From: Bosea vestrisii
Lineage (GTDB): Bacteria > Pseudomonadota > Alphaproteobacteria > Rhizobiales > Beijerinckiaceae
Length of the DNA: 64,000 nt
Assembly (NCBI RefSeq): GCF_030144325.1
Contig: NZ_CP126307.1
Coordinates: forward strand, 434,001-498,000
Direction: 5' to 3'
Below the pieces are notes generated by a model. It ran no database searches. It was not told where the DNA came from and saw only the letters and a program-made list of their open reading frames with translations. Shown in pieces: positions 56,463 through 64,000 of this stretch (positions are counted from its first letter, which is position 1; each line of letters opens with the position of its first letter). The translations under genes were made by a program, and so were the position numbers.

Positions 56463-59218
56463 ATGACGGGGCAACTGATCGGATCGCTGATCCTCTGGCT
56501 GATCGTGGCGGTGATCATCATCGCCATCGTCGTCTATCTGGTGAACTGGCTCTACCGCCGGTCCTCGAAGGAGGTCTCCTTCGTCCGCACCGGCCTGTTC
56601 GGCGAAAAGGTGGTGATCAATGGCGGCGCCTTCGTGCTGCCGATCATCCACGACGTCACGCCGGTCAACATGAACGTGCTGCAGCTCGCGGTGACGCGGG
56701 CGAGCAACGATGCGCTCATCACCCGCGACCGGATGCGCGTCGACATCGACGCCGAATTCTATGTCCGAGTGAAGCCGGAGCGGCAGTCGGTCTCCATCGC
56801 AGCCGCCACGCTCGGCCGGCGCACCCTGCAGCCGGACCAGCTCCATGCCCTCCTGTCCGGCAAGTTCATCTCCGCTCTCAGGACGGTCGCCTCCGAGATG
56901 ACGATGGAGGAGATGCACGAGCAGCGCGGCGCCTATGTCCAGCGCGTCAAGGATGCCGCCGCCGAGGCGCTCGACCAGAACGGCCTCCTGCTGGAATCGG
57001 TTGCGCTCACCGATCTCGACCAGACCGACCTGCAATACTTCAACCCGTCCAACCGCTTCGACGCCGCCGGTCTGACGCGGATCATCGAGGAGATCGAGGA
57101 CAAGCGGAAGCTTCGCAACGACATCGAGCAGGACTCGATGATCCGCATCCGCACCCGCAACCTCGAAGCCGAACGCCAGGCGCTCGACATCGAACGCGAG
57201 AGCGAGACGGCGCGTCTCGAGCAGCAGCGCGAAATCGAGATCAAGCGCGCCATGCAGCGCACCGAGGTCGCCCGCGAGCGCGCCATCCGCGACACCGAGG
57301 CGGAGCAGGCCCAGATCACCTCGCGCGAAGAGATCGAGAAATCACGCATCGCCAATGAGCGCGGGATCAGCGAAGCACGCATCGCTTCGGAGCGCGACAT
57401 CCGCCAGCAGGAGATCGCCCGGACGCAGGCCGTCGAGGAGGCGGAGATCGCCGCGCGCGAGCATGTCGAGAAGGCGCGCATCGCCAACGAGCAGACGATC
57501 AATGCCGTCCGCATCGCCTCCGAACGCGAGATCAGGCAGCAGGAGATCGAGCGCACCAGGGTGCTGGAAGCAGCCGAGATCGAAGCGCGCGAGTCGACCG
57601 AGAAGGCGCGCATCCTGCAGGAAACCGCGGTGAGTGCCGAGCGCATCACCCGCGAGCAGGAGATCCGCAATCGCGAGATCGAGCGCACCCGCACGCTCGA
57701 CCAGGAAGACATCGCGGCGCGCGAGGCGGTCGAAACCTCCCGCATCGGCCAGGAAGAGCGCGTGCGCGCCCTCCAGATCGCCCGCAACAGAGCGCTGGAC
57801 GAGGCTGAGATCAGCGCGCGTGAAGCGGTCGAGAAGGCAAGGATTGCCCAGGAGGACGCGATCACGGCCGACCGGATCGCCCTAGACCAGCGCAAGAGCC
57901 TGCTCGAGATCGGGCGTACCGAAGCGATCGACACCGCCGAAATCTCGGCCCGCGAAGCGACCGAAGCCGCCCGCATCGGCCAGGAGAAAGCCGTCGCGGC
58001 CGGTCGCATCGCCGCCGAACTCGCGACTAAGGGGCTCGAGATCAAGCGCAATGCCGAGCTCGACACCGCCGAGCTGAAGCGCCGCGACGCGGTCGAGCGC
58101 CAGCGGATCGCAACCGAGCTCGGTCTCGACGAAGAGCGGATCAATTCGAGCAAGACCCGCGAGATGCTGCAGATCGCCCAGAAGAAGGCGGTCGAGGTCG
58201 CCGAGGAAGAGCGCGCTATCGTGCTCGCCGCCAAGAAGGTCGAACGCGCCGACGCCGACAAGACACTGCGCCAGGCCGAGATCACCGCGCGCCAGCATGT
58301 CGAGACCGTCGACATCGCCCGCGAGCAGGCGCTGGAAGCGGTGCGGATCGAGCGTCGCCGCGCGCTTGAGCAATTGGAAATCGCGCGCAATCAGGCGCTG
58401 CAGGAGGCGCAGATCGTCTCGAACGAGGAAGTCGAGCGGGCGCGTATCTCCTCCGATCGCGGCCTCGACGAGGCCCGTATCGGTCGCCAGCGCGAGCTGC
58501 GCAAGCTCGAGATCGGGCGCGAACGCGAGGTCGAGGCGGCCGCCATGGACAAGGCGATCGCGCTCTACGCCAAGTCGCTGGAGGAATCGGCGGCGCAGGT
58601 CAGTGCCGAGATTGCCCGCGCCAAGGCGGTCGAGGCCGAGGAAAAGGTCAAGACCGTCCGCGAGAGGAGAGCGCGCAGCGGCGCAAGACCGTCGAGATCC
58701 TGCTCGCCGAGAAGGCCGCCGAAGAATCCCGCATTGCGTCCGAGGCCGAGAAGGTGCGCCGCGCCGTCGATGCCGAGGCGCAGAAGCTGCTCTACGAGGC
58801 CGAGAACGTGCTCAGCGACGGCGCCCGCTACGGGCTGTTCCGGCGGCGCCTGCTCGACAAGATCGAGGGCATCGTCCGCGAGAGCGTCAAGCCGATGGAG
58901 AAGATCGAAGGCATCCGCATCCTTCATGTCGATGGGCTCGCCGGTGCGGCCAGCGGCGCCGGTGGCGCCGCACGCTCGCCCACCGACGAGGTCATGGAGT
59001 CGGCGCTGCGCTACCGGGTCCAGGCGCCGATGATCGACCAGGTGCTGAAGGAGATCGGCATCGAGGGCGGCAATCTCGCCAAGATGGGCGGGCTCATGCG
59101 CGAGGCCTCGGACATGCAGCGCGTCGCCAAGGAAGCGCAGCCGGCCAAGCCGAAGGACAGTGGCGGTGAACCTGCCCCCGAAGGTGGCGGTCGCTCCGGC
59201 CCCCGCAAGAAATCGTGA
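56463..59218 (+). CDS. Large SPFH/flotillin-like membrane protein with 11-residue repeats, one frameshift
   Basis: With one frameshift repaired this is about 918 residues. A membrane helix (7-29) is followed by an SPFH domain (about 36-200: EVSFVRTGLFGEKVVINGGAFVLP, DRMRVDIDAEFYVRV). Residues about 215-730 form one extremely long charged helix built of hendecads, with four tandem 44-residue units at 266-441. The C-terminal 180 residues form a globular or helical end (KLLYEAENVLSDGARYGLFRRRLLDK). The frame breaks near 58665-58672: restoring one G in the GAGAGGAG stretch joins the coiled coil to AQRRKTVEILLAEKAAEES. Flotillins scaffold membrane microdomains and have a prohibitin-like fold. This one is about twice the usual length. 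Confidence 0.88.
57258..57785 (+). repeat. Four tandem 44-codon repeats in the flotillin-like gene
   Basis: Residues 266-309, 310-353, 354-397 and 398-441 align without gaps. The consensus runs E-R-x-I-R-Q-Q-E-I-x-R-T-x, then AEIxAREx-EKARI and ends RIAS/R. The 44-residue period is four 11-residue turns. The same 11-residue rhythm continues more loosely to about residue 700. Confidence 0.85.
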
Positions 59219-59229
59219 GGCGCTGACCG

Positions 59230-59667
59230 ATGGCCCGCGTCTACGTTTCCAGCGTCATCGCCGCTCCCGCCGTCAAGGTCTGGGCCCGGGTGCGCGACTT
59301 CAACGGCCTGCCGAACTGGCACCCCCGCATCGCCGAAAGCCGGATCGAGAACGGCGAGCCGGCCGACAAGGTCGGCTGCATCCGCGCCTTCTCGCTGCGC
59401 AGCGGCGACCGGCTGCGAGAGCAGCTGCTCGGCCTCTCCGACTACGATATGTTCTGCACCTATGCGATCCTCGACTCGCCGATGCCGCTGACGAACTACG
59501 TCGCGACGCTCAGGCTGACGCCGATCACCGACCAGGAGCGGACCTTCATCGAGTGGTCGGCCGATTTCGACTGCGCGCCGGAGCGCGAGGCCGAGCTCGT
59601 CGCCGGCATAGGCACCAATGTCTTCCAGGGCGGTTTCGACGCCCTCAAGCGCGCCTTTGGGGGATAG
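59230..59667 (+). CDS. SRPBCC-family protein, first of a tandem pair
   Basis: A 145-residue START/SRPBCC-fold protein starting 11 bases after the flotillin-like gene. Shared blocks with its neighbour are RDFNG..(N/K)WHP, ADKVGCIR, LREQLLGLSD and LTNYVATLRL. The fold makes a deep hydrophobic cavity that binds lipids, quinones or aromatic ligands. CoxG, an SRPBCC protein, serves the membrane attachment of CO dehydrogenase in related systems, which is a reasonable analogy here because a molybdenum hydroxylase follows. A direct enzymatic role is equally possible. Confidence 0.88.
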   Translation: MARVYVSSVIAAPAVKVWARVRDFNGLPNWHPRIAESRIENGEPADKVGCIRAFSLRSGDRLREQLLGLSDYDMFCTYAILDSPMPLTNYVATLRLTPITDQERTFIEWSADFDCAPEREAELVAGIGTNVFQGGFDALKRAFGG

Positions 59668-59669
59668 CC

Positions 59670-60122
59670 ATGCCCCATGTTGTCCGCAGCACGATCATCG
59701 ATACGCCGGCGGACCGGCTCTGGTCGGTCCTGCGCGACTTCAACGGACACGACAAATGGCACCCCATCGTGGTGCGGAGCGAGATCGAACGCGCCTACCC
59801 GGCCGACCGGGTCGGCTGCGTCAGGCGCTTCGTCCTGCGCGACGGCAGCGAATTGCGCGAGCAGCTGCTTACGCTCTCCGATCTCGAGATGACCTTCAGC
59901 TACTGCCTGCTCGATACGCCGATCCCGCTGTTCAACTACGTCGCCCATGTCCGGCTGCTGCCGGTGACCGACGGCAATCGCAGCTTCTGGCACTGGGAAA
60001 GCCGCTTCACCACGCCACCCGGGCGGGAGGCGGAACTCGCCAGACTCGTCGGCGACGAGGTCTACACCAACGGCATCGAGGCGGTCCGCCGCCTGCCCGC
60101 GATCGTCGGCGAGGAGGTCTGA
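59670..60122 (+). CDS. SRPBCC-family protein, second of a tandem pair
   Basis: A 150-residue paralogue of the previous protein, starting two bases after its stop. Residues aligned with the first copy include RDFNGHDKWHP, ADRVGCVRRF, LREQLLTLSD and IPLFNYVAHVRL, so the pair arose by duplication and has since diverged substantially. The C-terminal end is longer (VRRLPAIVGEEV). It is followed, one base later, by the FAD subunit gene. Two copies side by side suggest a heterodimer or two ligands. Confidence 0.88.
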   Translation: MPHVVRSTIIDTPADRLWSVLRDFNGHDKWHPIVVRSEIERAYPADRVGCVRRFVLRDGSELREQLLTLSDLEMTFSYCLLDTPIPLFNYVAHVRLLPVTDGNRSFWHWESRFTTPPGREAELARLVGDEVYTNGIEAVRRLPAIVGEEV

Positions 60123-60123
60123 C

Positions 60124-60945
60124 ATGCTCGATCTGAGAACCTGCGCGAGCCTGTCGGAAGCCGCCGGCATCGTCTCCGGCGATCGCCAGGCGCTGCTGAT
60201 CGGCGGCGGCACCCTGGTGATGCGTGAGGTCAACGAGGGCCGGCTGACCGAGGGCACGCTCGTGCGCGTCACTGATCCGGCCTTCCGCCAGATCAGCGCC
60301 GGCGGCGCCCGCGTCGAGCTCGGTGCCGGCGTGACCATGGCGATGGTGCTGGCCAACCGCGAGCTCGCCTGTCTGCATGCGCCTGCACGCGGCATCGGCG
60401 GGCCGGCGGTCCGGACGATGGCGACGATCGGCGGCAATCTTTTCGCCGCTGCGCCCTATGGCGACTTCACCGTGGCGCTGCTGGCGCTCGATGCGCAGGT
60501 CGTGCTGCAATCCGGCTATGGCTCGGGCCGGGCGGTATCGCTGGAGGATTTCCTGAGCGCGCGCGAACGCGGCGGCCAGGGCCTGGTCACCGCCGTTCAG
60601 TTCGCCAGGCCGCAGAACCCGCCCGAGCTCCACTTCCGCAAGATCAGCCGGGTCAAGCCGAAGGGCATCTCGGTGCTCTCGATCGCGGCCTATTTGCCGC
60701 TCTCGGGTGGCCGCGTCACGCAGGCGCGCGTCGCCTATGGCGCGATGGCGCCGACCCCGATCCGCGCCCGCGGCGTCGAGCGCGCCCTCGACGGCAAGCC
60801 GCTCGACCAGGCGGCGATCCAGGCGGCAAAGCAGGCGGCGCTCGAAGGCTGCCGGCCGGCGACCGACGCAATCGCGAGCGAGTGGTACCGGCGCGAGATC
60901 CTCCCCGTCCATCTCGGCCGGCTCCTGGCCGGCGAACCCCGCTGA
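60124..60945 (+). CDS. Molybdenum hydroxylase FAD-binding subunit (CoxM/CutM type)
   Basis: A 273-residue protein of the XDH-family medium subunit. FAD motifs are LIGGGTLVMREVNEG (about 25-39) and ATIGGNLFAAAPYGD (about 100-114), followed by the C-terminal CO_deh_flav domain (LSIAAYLPLSGGRVTQARVAYGAMAPTPIRA). It passes electrons from the Fe-S subunit to an acceptor. It lies one base after the SRPBCC gene and 11 before the Fe-S subunit gene. Confidence 0.93.
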   Translation: MLDLRTCASLSEAAGIVSGDRQALLIGGGTLVMREVNEGRLTEGTLVRVTDPAFRQISAGGARVELGAGVTMAMVLANRELACLHAPARGIGGPAVRTMATIGGNLFAAAPYGDFTVALLALDAQVVLQSGYGSGRAVSLEDFLSARERGGQGLVTAVQFARPQNPPELHFRKISRVKPKGISVLSIAAYLPLSGGRVTQARVAYGAMAPTPIRARGVERALDGKPLDQAAIQAAKQAALEGCRPATDAIASEWYRREILPVHLGRLLAGEPR

Positions 60946-60956
60946 GGAGGCGCGCC

Positions 60957-61439
60957 ATGGCCAAGCTCCCGGTCCAGTTCCGCCTCAATGGCAGCGATCG
61001 CGCCACCTTCGTCGACCCGGCGAGCAATCTGCTCGATACGCTCCGCCGCGGGCTCGGCGACTTCGGCCCGAAATATGGCTGCGGCCAGGGCACCTGCGGC
61101 GTCTGCACCGTGCTGGTCGACGGCGAGCCGCAACTCGCCTGCCTGACGCTCGCGGCCTCCTGCGAGGGCCGCCAGATCGAGACCACCTCCGGGATGGCTG
61201 ATGGCCCCGAGCTGCATCCGCTGCAGGCCGCCTTCATGGACCATTTCGCCGCGCAATGCGGCTTCTGCACGCCGGGCATGCTGACCGCCGCGCGGGCGCT
61301 GCTGGCAAAGAACCCGCATCCAAGCCGGGACGAGGTCGTCGAGGCGATCAGCGGCAACATCTGTCGCTGCACCGGTTACGAGCCGATCATCGCCGCCATT
61401 CTCGCCGCAGCGGACGCGCCCGGCGCGCGCCGGGCCTGA
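60957..61439 (+). CDS. Molybdenum hydroxylase 2Fe-2S subunit (CoxS/CutS type)
   Basis: A 160-residue two-domain iron-sulfur protein from ATG 60957 with a GAGGAGG site. The plant-ferredoxin-like cluster motif is YGCGQGTCGVCTVLVDG with a later Cys in QLAC. The second cluster motif is CGFCTPGM then ICRCTGYEPI. All eight ligands are present. It lies between the FAD and molybdopterin subunits, as in other three-subunit hydroxylases. Confidence 0.95.
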   Translation: MAKLPVQFRLNGSDRATFVDPASNLLDTLRRGLGDFGPKYGCGQGTCGVCTVLVDGEPQLACLTLAASCEGRQIETTSGMADGPELHPLQAAFMDHFAAQCGFCTPGMLTAARALLAKNPHPSRDEVVEAISGNICRCTGYEPIIAAILAAADAPGARRA

Positions 61440-61453
61440 AGAAGGAACCCGCC

Positions 61454-63217
61454 ATGCTCGAGATGCGCAAGGACCTGTTCGCCGACGAGCGCGACGACAA
61501 TCTCAACGTCGTCGGCAAAGGCGTGCAGCGCCAGGATATGCCCGGCCATGTCACGGCACGCACCCGCTTCTTCGACGACCACGCCTTCGACGGCATGCTG
61601 CATCTCAAGGTGGTACGCAGCCCGCATCATCATGCCCGCATTCGTTCGATCGACGTCTCGGCCGCCGAGCGTGCACCCGGCGTCAAGCGTGTGCTGCGCG
61701 GCGCCGATGTGCCCGTGAACAAGAACACGCTGCTCAGCCTGATCAATTTCGGCAAGGACGACGAGCCTTCGCTGGCGGTGAACAAGGTCTGCTACAAGGG
61801 CGAGCCGGTCGTGGCGATCCTCGCCGACAGCGAGGCGCAGGCGCAGGCCGCCTGCAAACTCGTCCGGATCGACTACGATCCGCTGCCGGCGGTGTTCGAC
61901 GTCGAGGAGACTCTGAAAGCCGGCGCGCCGGTGGTCAACGAGACCTATCCCGGCAACTACTTCGAATATCACGAGCGCTTCGACCATCAGAAGCTGCGCT
62001 TCGGCGATGTCGAGCGCGGTTTTTCCGGCGCCGACATCGTGATGGAGCATCGCTACCAGATGTCCCCGATCGAGCATGCGCCGACCGAGACCAATGGCTC
62101 GATCGCCGCGCCCGAGCAGAATGGCCGCTTCGTCGTGCACTCCTGCGCCCAGGGCCTGTTCTTCGCGCTGGGAACGACTGCCAAGATCGTCAATGTCGAG
62201 TCGAACCAGCTGCATTTCATCGGCGGCACCGTTGGTGGCGGCTTCGGCGGCAAGGTCGACTCCCTGACCGAGCCGCTCGCCGTGCTCGGCGCCATGCTGA
62301 CCGGCCGGCCGGTGCGCTTCGTCCTCGATCGCGAGGAGGAGATGCTCTACGGCTCGCCGCGCGGCGCCGAGCGCATCTACATCAAGGACGGATTGATGCG
62401 CGACGGGCGGATCGTCGCCCGCCATATCCGCAGCTATTTCGACGCCGGCGCCTATACTCGCCTGTCGAGCTACGCGGCGATCAAATGCACGGCGCATGTG
62501 CCGGGACCGTACTGGATCCCGAACGTCACCTCCGACATCTATGTCGCCTATACCAATCGCTGCCCGTCTACCGCCATGCGCGGCTTCGGCGTCACCGCGG
62601 TCGATTTCGCGCTCGAGGTCCAGATGGATCGCCTTGCCGAAGCCGCGAACATGGACCCGATGGAGCTGCGCATCCTCAACGCCTATCGCGATGGCGATAT
62701 GAAACCGCATCGGCGCGCCGCCAAGAACACGGCGCTGGTCGAATGCGTGCAGGTCGCGGCCGGGAAGGCGAACTGGCCACTATCCGAGCAGGCGAAGCGG
62801 GCGTCCTCGCTGATCGGCGGCGGCGCCGGCGAGCGCGCGCAGATCCCGGCGACCCAGCTCGACGCCCGCGGCCAGATCGGCCGGCCCGACACGCGCAGCG
62901 GGCCCGTGACGCAGGTTCTGCCCGCCGGCACGACCCGGATCGCGCCGAGCAAGCAGCCGGTGATGGAAGGCGCTCGCGACGGGCGCGCGACGCCGACGCA
63001 GGTGCCGCGCTACGAGCCGCCACGGCCAGCGACCGGGGTACCGCCTTCCCCCTATCAGCCAGCGCCGCCGCCATCCTACCAGCCGGCCGGTTCGCATCCG
63101 GCACCGCCCGCCTACCAGCCGCCGCCCGCTCCCGCTGCCCCGCCGCCGGCTGCGCCGGCGCAGACGCAGCACGGCGCGGTGCGGTTCTCTTCCGTCTTCG
63201 GCACGAGGAGGCGCTGA
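61454..63217 (+). CDS. Molybdenum hydroxylase large subunit, N-terminal half, with Pro-rich tail
   Basis: A 587-residue protein from ATG 61454. Residues about 18-445 match the first half of the XDH-family molybdopterin subunit: VGKGVQRQDMPGHVTARTRFFDD, GGTVGGGFGGKVDS (257-270, cofactor binding) and the MRGFG motif (375-379). The CO dehydrogenase active-loop signature (VAYRCSFR) is absent, so the substrate is not CO. Instead of continuing into the second half, the protein ends in about 138 residues of low-complexity Pro/Ala/Gln sequence (YQP repeats). The second half is in the next gene. The tail might link or target the split subunits. Members hydroxylate N-heterocycles, aldehydes or aromatics. 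Confidence 0.9.
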   Translation: MLEMRKDLFADERDDNLNVVGKGVQRQDMPGHVTARTRFFDDHAFDGMLHLKVVRSPHHHARIRSIDVSAAERAPGVKRVLRGADVPVNKNTLLSLINFGKDDEPSLAVNKVCYKGEPVVAILADSEAQAQAACKLVRIDYDPLPAVFDVEETLKAGAPVVNETYPGNYFEYHERFDHQKLRFGDVERGFSGADIVMEHRYQMSPIEHAPTETNGSIAAPEQNGRFVVHSCAQGLFFALGTTAKIVNVESNQLHFIGGTVGGGFGGKVDSLTEPLAVLGAMLTGRPVRFVLDREEEMLYGSPRGAERIYIKDGLMRDGRIVARHIRSYFDAGAYTRLSSYAAIKCTAHVPGPYWIPNVTSDIYVAYTNRCPSTAMRGFGVTAVDFALEVQMDRLAEAANMDPMELRILNAYRDGDMKPHRRAAKNTALVECVQVAAGKANWPLSEQAKRASSLIGGGAGERAQIPATQLDARGQIGRPDTRSGPVTQVLPAGTTRIAPSKQPVMEGARDGRATPTQVPRYEPPRPATGVPPSPYQPAPPPSYQPAGSHPAPPAYQPPPAPAAPPPAAPAQTQHGAVRFSSVFGTRRR

Positions 63218-63218
63218 C

Positions 63219-64000
63219 ATGGCCCGTCACGAAGGCAGGGGCATGGCCTCGGTCAACTACCCGATCGGCATGAATCTCGGCGGCGATCCGAGCCAGGCCC
63301 TGATCCACTCCAACCCGGACGGCAAATTCACCGTCGCGCTCTCGGCGATCGATCTCGGCCAGGGCATGAAGCAGGTCTCGCGCCAGATCGCGGCCGAGAC
63401 GCTCGGCGTTCCCGTCGAGGACGTCTATGTCGACACCGCCGACAGCGACACCGGCCCGCACGACATGGGCTCCTTCGCCTCGCGCGGCACCCATCGCATG
63501 GGCAACGCCATCATCGTCGCCGCCCGCGAGGCGCGCGGCGTGCTGCTCGAAGCCGCAGCCGAGGAGCTCGAGGTCAACGCCGCCGACCTCGTCACCGACG
63601 GGCTCGGCAACATCCATGTCCGCGGCGCGCCCTCGCGCAGCATCACGGTCAAGGCGACGGCGCAGGCGGCGCAGTTCAAGCAGGGCAAGACCATCGCCGG
63701 GCGCGGCATCTTCCTGATTCCGCTCTCGGCCGTCGATGCCGAGACCGGCGAGATGAACCCGAACACCGCCTTCGCCCATGCCTGCCTCGTCGCCGATGTC
63801 GCCGTCGATGACGAGACCGGCGAGGTCGAGGTGCTCAGGATGACCAGCGCCTACGAGCTCGGCCGCGTCATCAACCCGCGCATGGTCGAGCAGCAGCTCG
63901 TCGGCGGCGCCTGGATGGGGATCAGCCACGCGCTCTATGAGACGCCGGAGCCGTACTATCCCAATCCCGAGCACGGCCCGCGCGACTTCAACGAATATTT
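63219..64000 (+). CDS. Molybdenum hydroxylase large subunit, C-terminal half, cut by window end
   Basis: The start is ATG 63219, two bases after the previous stop. About 260 residues are visible. The start of the second molybdopterin domain is clear: AIDLGQGMKQVSRQIAAETLGVPVEDVYVDTADSDTGPHDMGSFASRGTHRMGNAI is the expected DxGQGxxT-like, cofactor-contacting region. Next is VEVLRMTSAYELGRVINPRMVEQQLVGGAWMG, a conserved late block. The catalytic glutamate near the true C-terminus lies beyond the window. The protein therefore completes the split large subunit. Confidence 0.88.
   Translation, partial: MARHEGRGMASVNYPIGMNLGGDPSQALIHSNPDGKFTVALSAIDLGQGMKQVSRQIAAETLGVPVEDVYVDTADSDTGPHDMGSFASRGTHRMGNAIIVAAREARGVLLEAAAEELEVNAADLVTDGLGNIHVRGAPSRSITVKATAQAAQFKQGKTIAGRGIFLIPLSAVDAETGEMNPNTAFAHACLVADVAVDDETGEVEVLRMTSAYELGRVINPRMVEQQLVGGAWMGISHALYETPEPYYPNPEHGPRDFNEY

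Noticed and set aside
56933..58390. 485-residue minus-strand frame opposite the flotillin repeats
   Set aside because: It is Ser/Arg/Ala-rich antisense of the hendecad repeats with no independent signals.
61454..64000. Aerobic CO dehydrogenase (CoxL)
   Set aside because: The diagnostic VAYRCSFR active-site loop is absent; the loop here is a general hydroxylase type with MRGFG.

Overview
The window looks like a chromosomal segment of a high-GC alphaproteobacterium of the order Hyphomicrobiales (Rhizobiales), most like Bosea or a close relative. This is inferred from four things: the suf operon content and its Irr-type iron box, the rne-amiC-mrcA-prfB gene neighbourhood, a DUF1127 small protein, and palindromic intergenic repeats typical of the order. 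No rRNA, tRNA, CRISPR array or intact insertion sequence was seen. The assignment rests on recognition, not on a database search.

Layout. 1-3421: the end of a type VI secretion operon carrying its post-translational control module (TagF, PP2C phosphatase, membrane Ser/Thr kinase). 3529-8755 (minus): a small protein, a membrane lytic transglycosylase with a transposase-type zinc ribbon, a methyltransferase and a secreted caspase-like protein. 9130-11289: a divergent caspase-like domain fused to an outer-membrane beta-barrel. 11368-18187 (minus): the Fe-S assembly operon (NifS-like desulfurase, SufB, SufC, SufD, a frameshifted tautomerase, SufS, SufT), with an Irr/ICE-like box upstream. 18477-28781: a hydrolase, a LysR regulator with a clear operator facing a DUF1127 gene, TyrS, a frameshifted AsmA-like protein, a one-cysteine peroxiredoxin, an M23 peptidase and an SGNH-like protein. 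28778-37511: prfB with its programmed +1 frameshift, PBP1A, an amidase, a long leader and RNase E. 37566-47780: a mixed housekeeping and regulatory stretch (MscS channel, aminotransferase, ImmA/IrrE peptidase, Gfo/Idh oxidoreductase, diguanylate cyclase, MerR regulator, TenA, MFS transporter).

48016-64000 (plus) is the most unusual region. It is a near-continuous co-directional cluster that encodes: a branched-chain-amino-acid-type ABC importer (binding protein, LivH, LivM, LivG); an AraC regulator; a LivF ATPase fused to a UPF0261 (Tm-1 N-terminal-like) domain; the matching Tm-1 C-terminal-like TIM barrel; a giant SPFH/flotillin-like protein with 44-residue (4 x 11) tandem repeats; two tandem SRPBCC proteins; and a molybdenum hydroxylase (FAD, 2Fe-2S and a molybdopterin subunit split into two genes). 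The working interpretation is uptake and oxidative conversion of an unidentified small molecule, possibly at a flotillin-organised membrane site. The substrate cannot be read from the sequence.

Four loci carry single-base indels, mostly in short homopolymers (tautomerase, sufB, AsmA-like gene, flotillin-like gene). Several of these look like sequencing or assembly errors rather than real gene decay, and the annotations say so.
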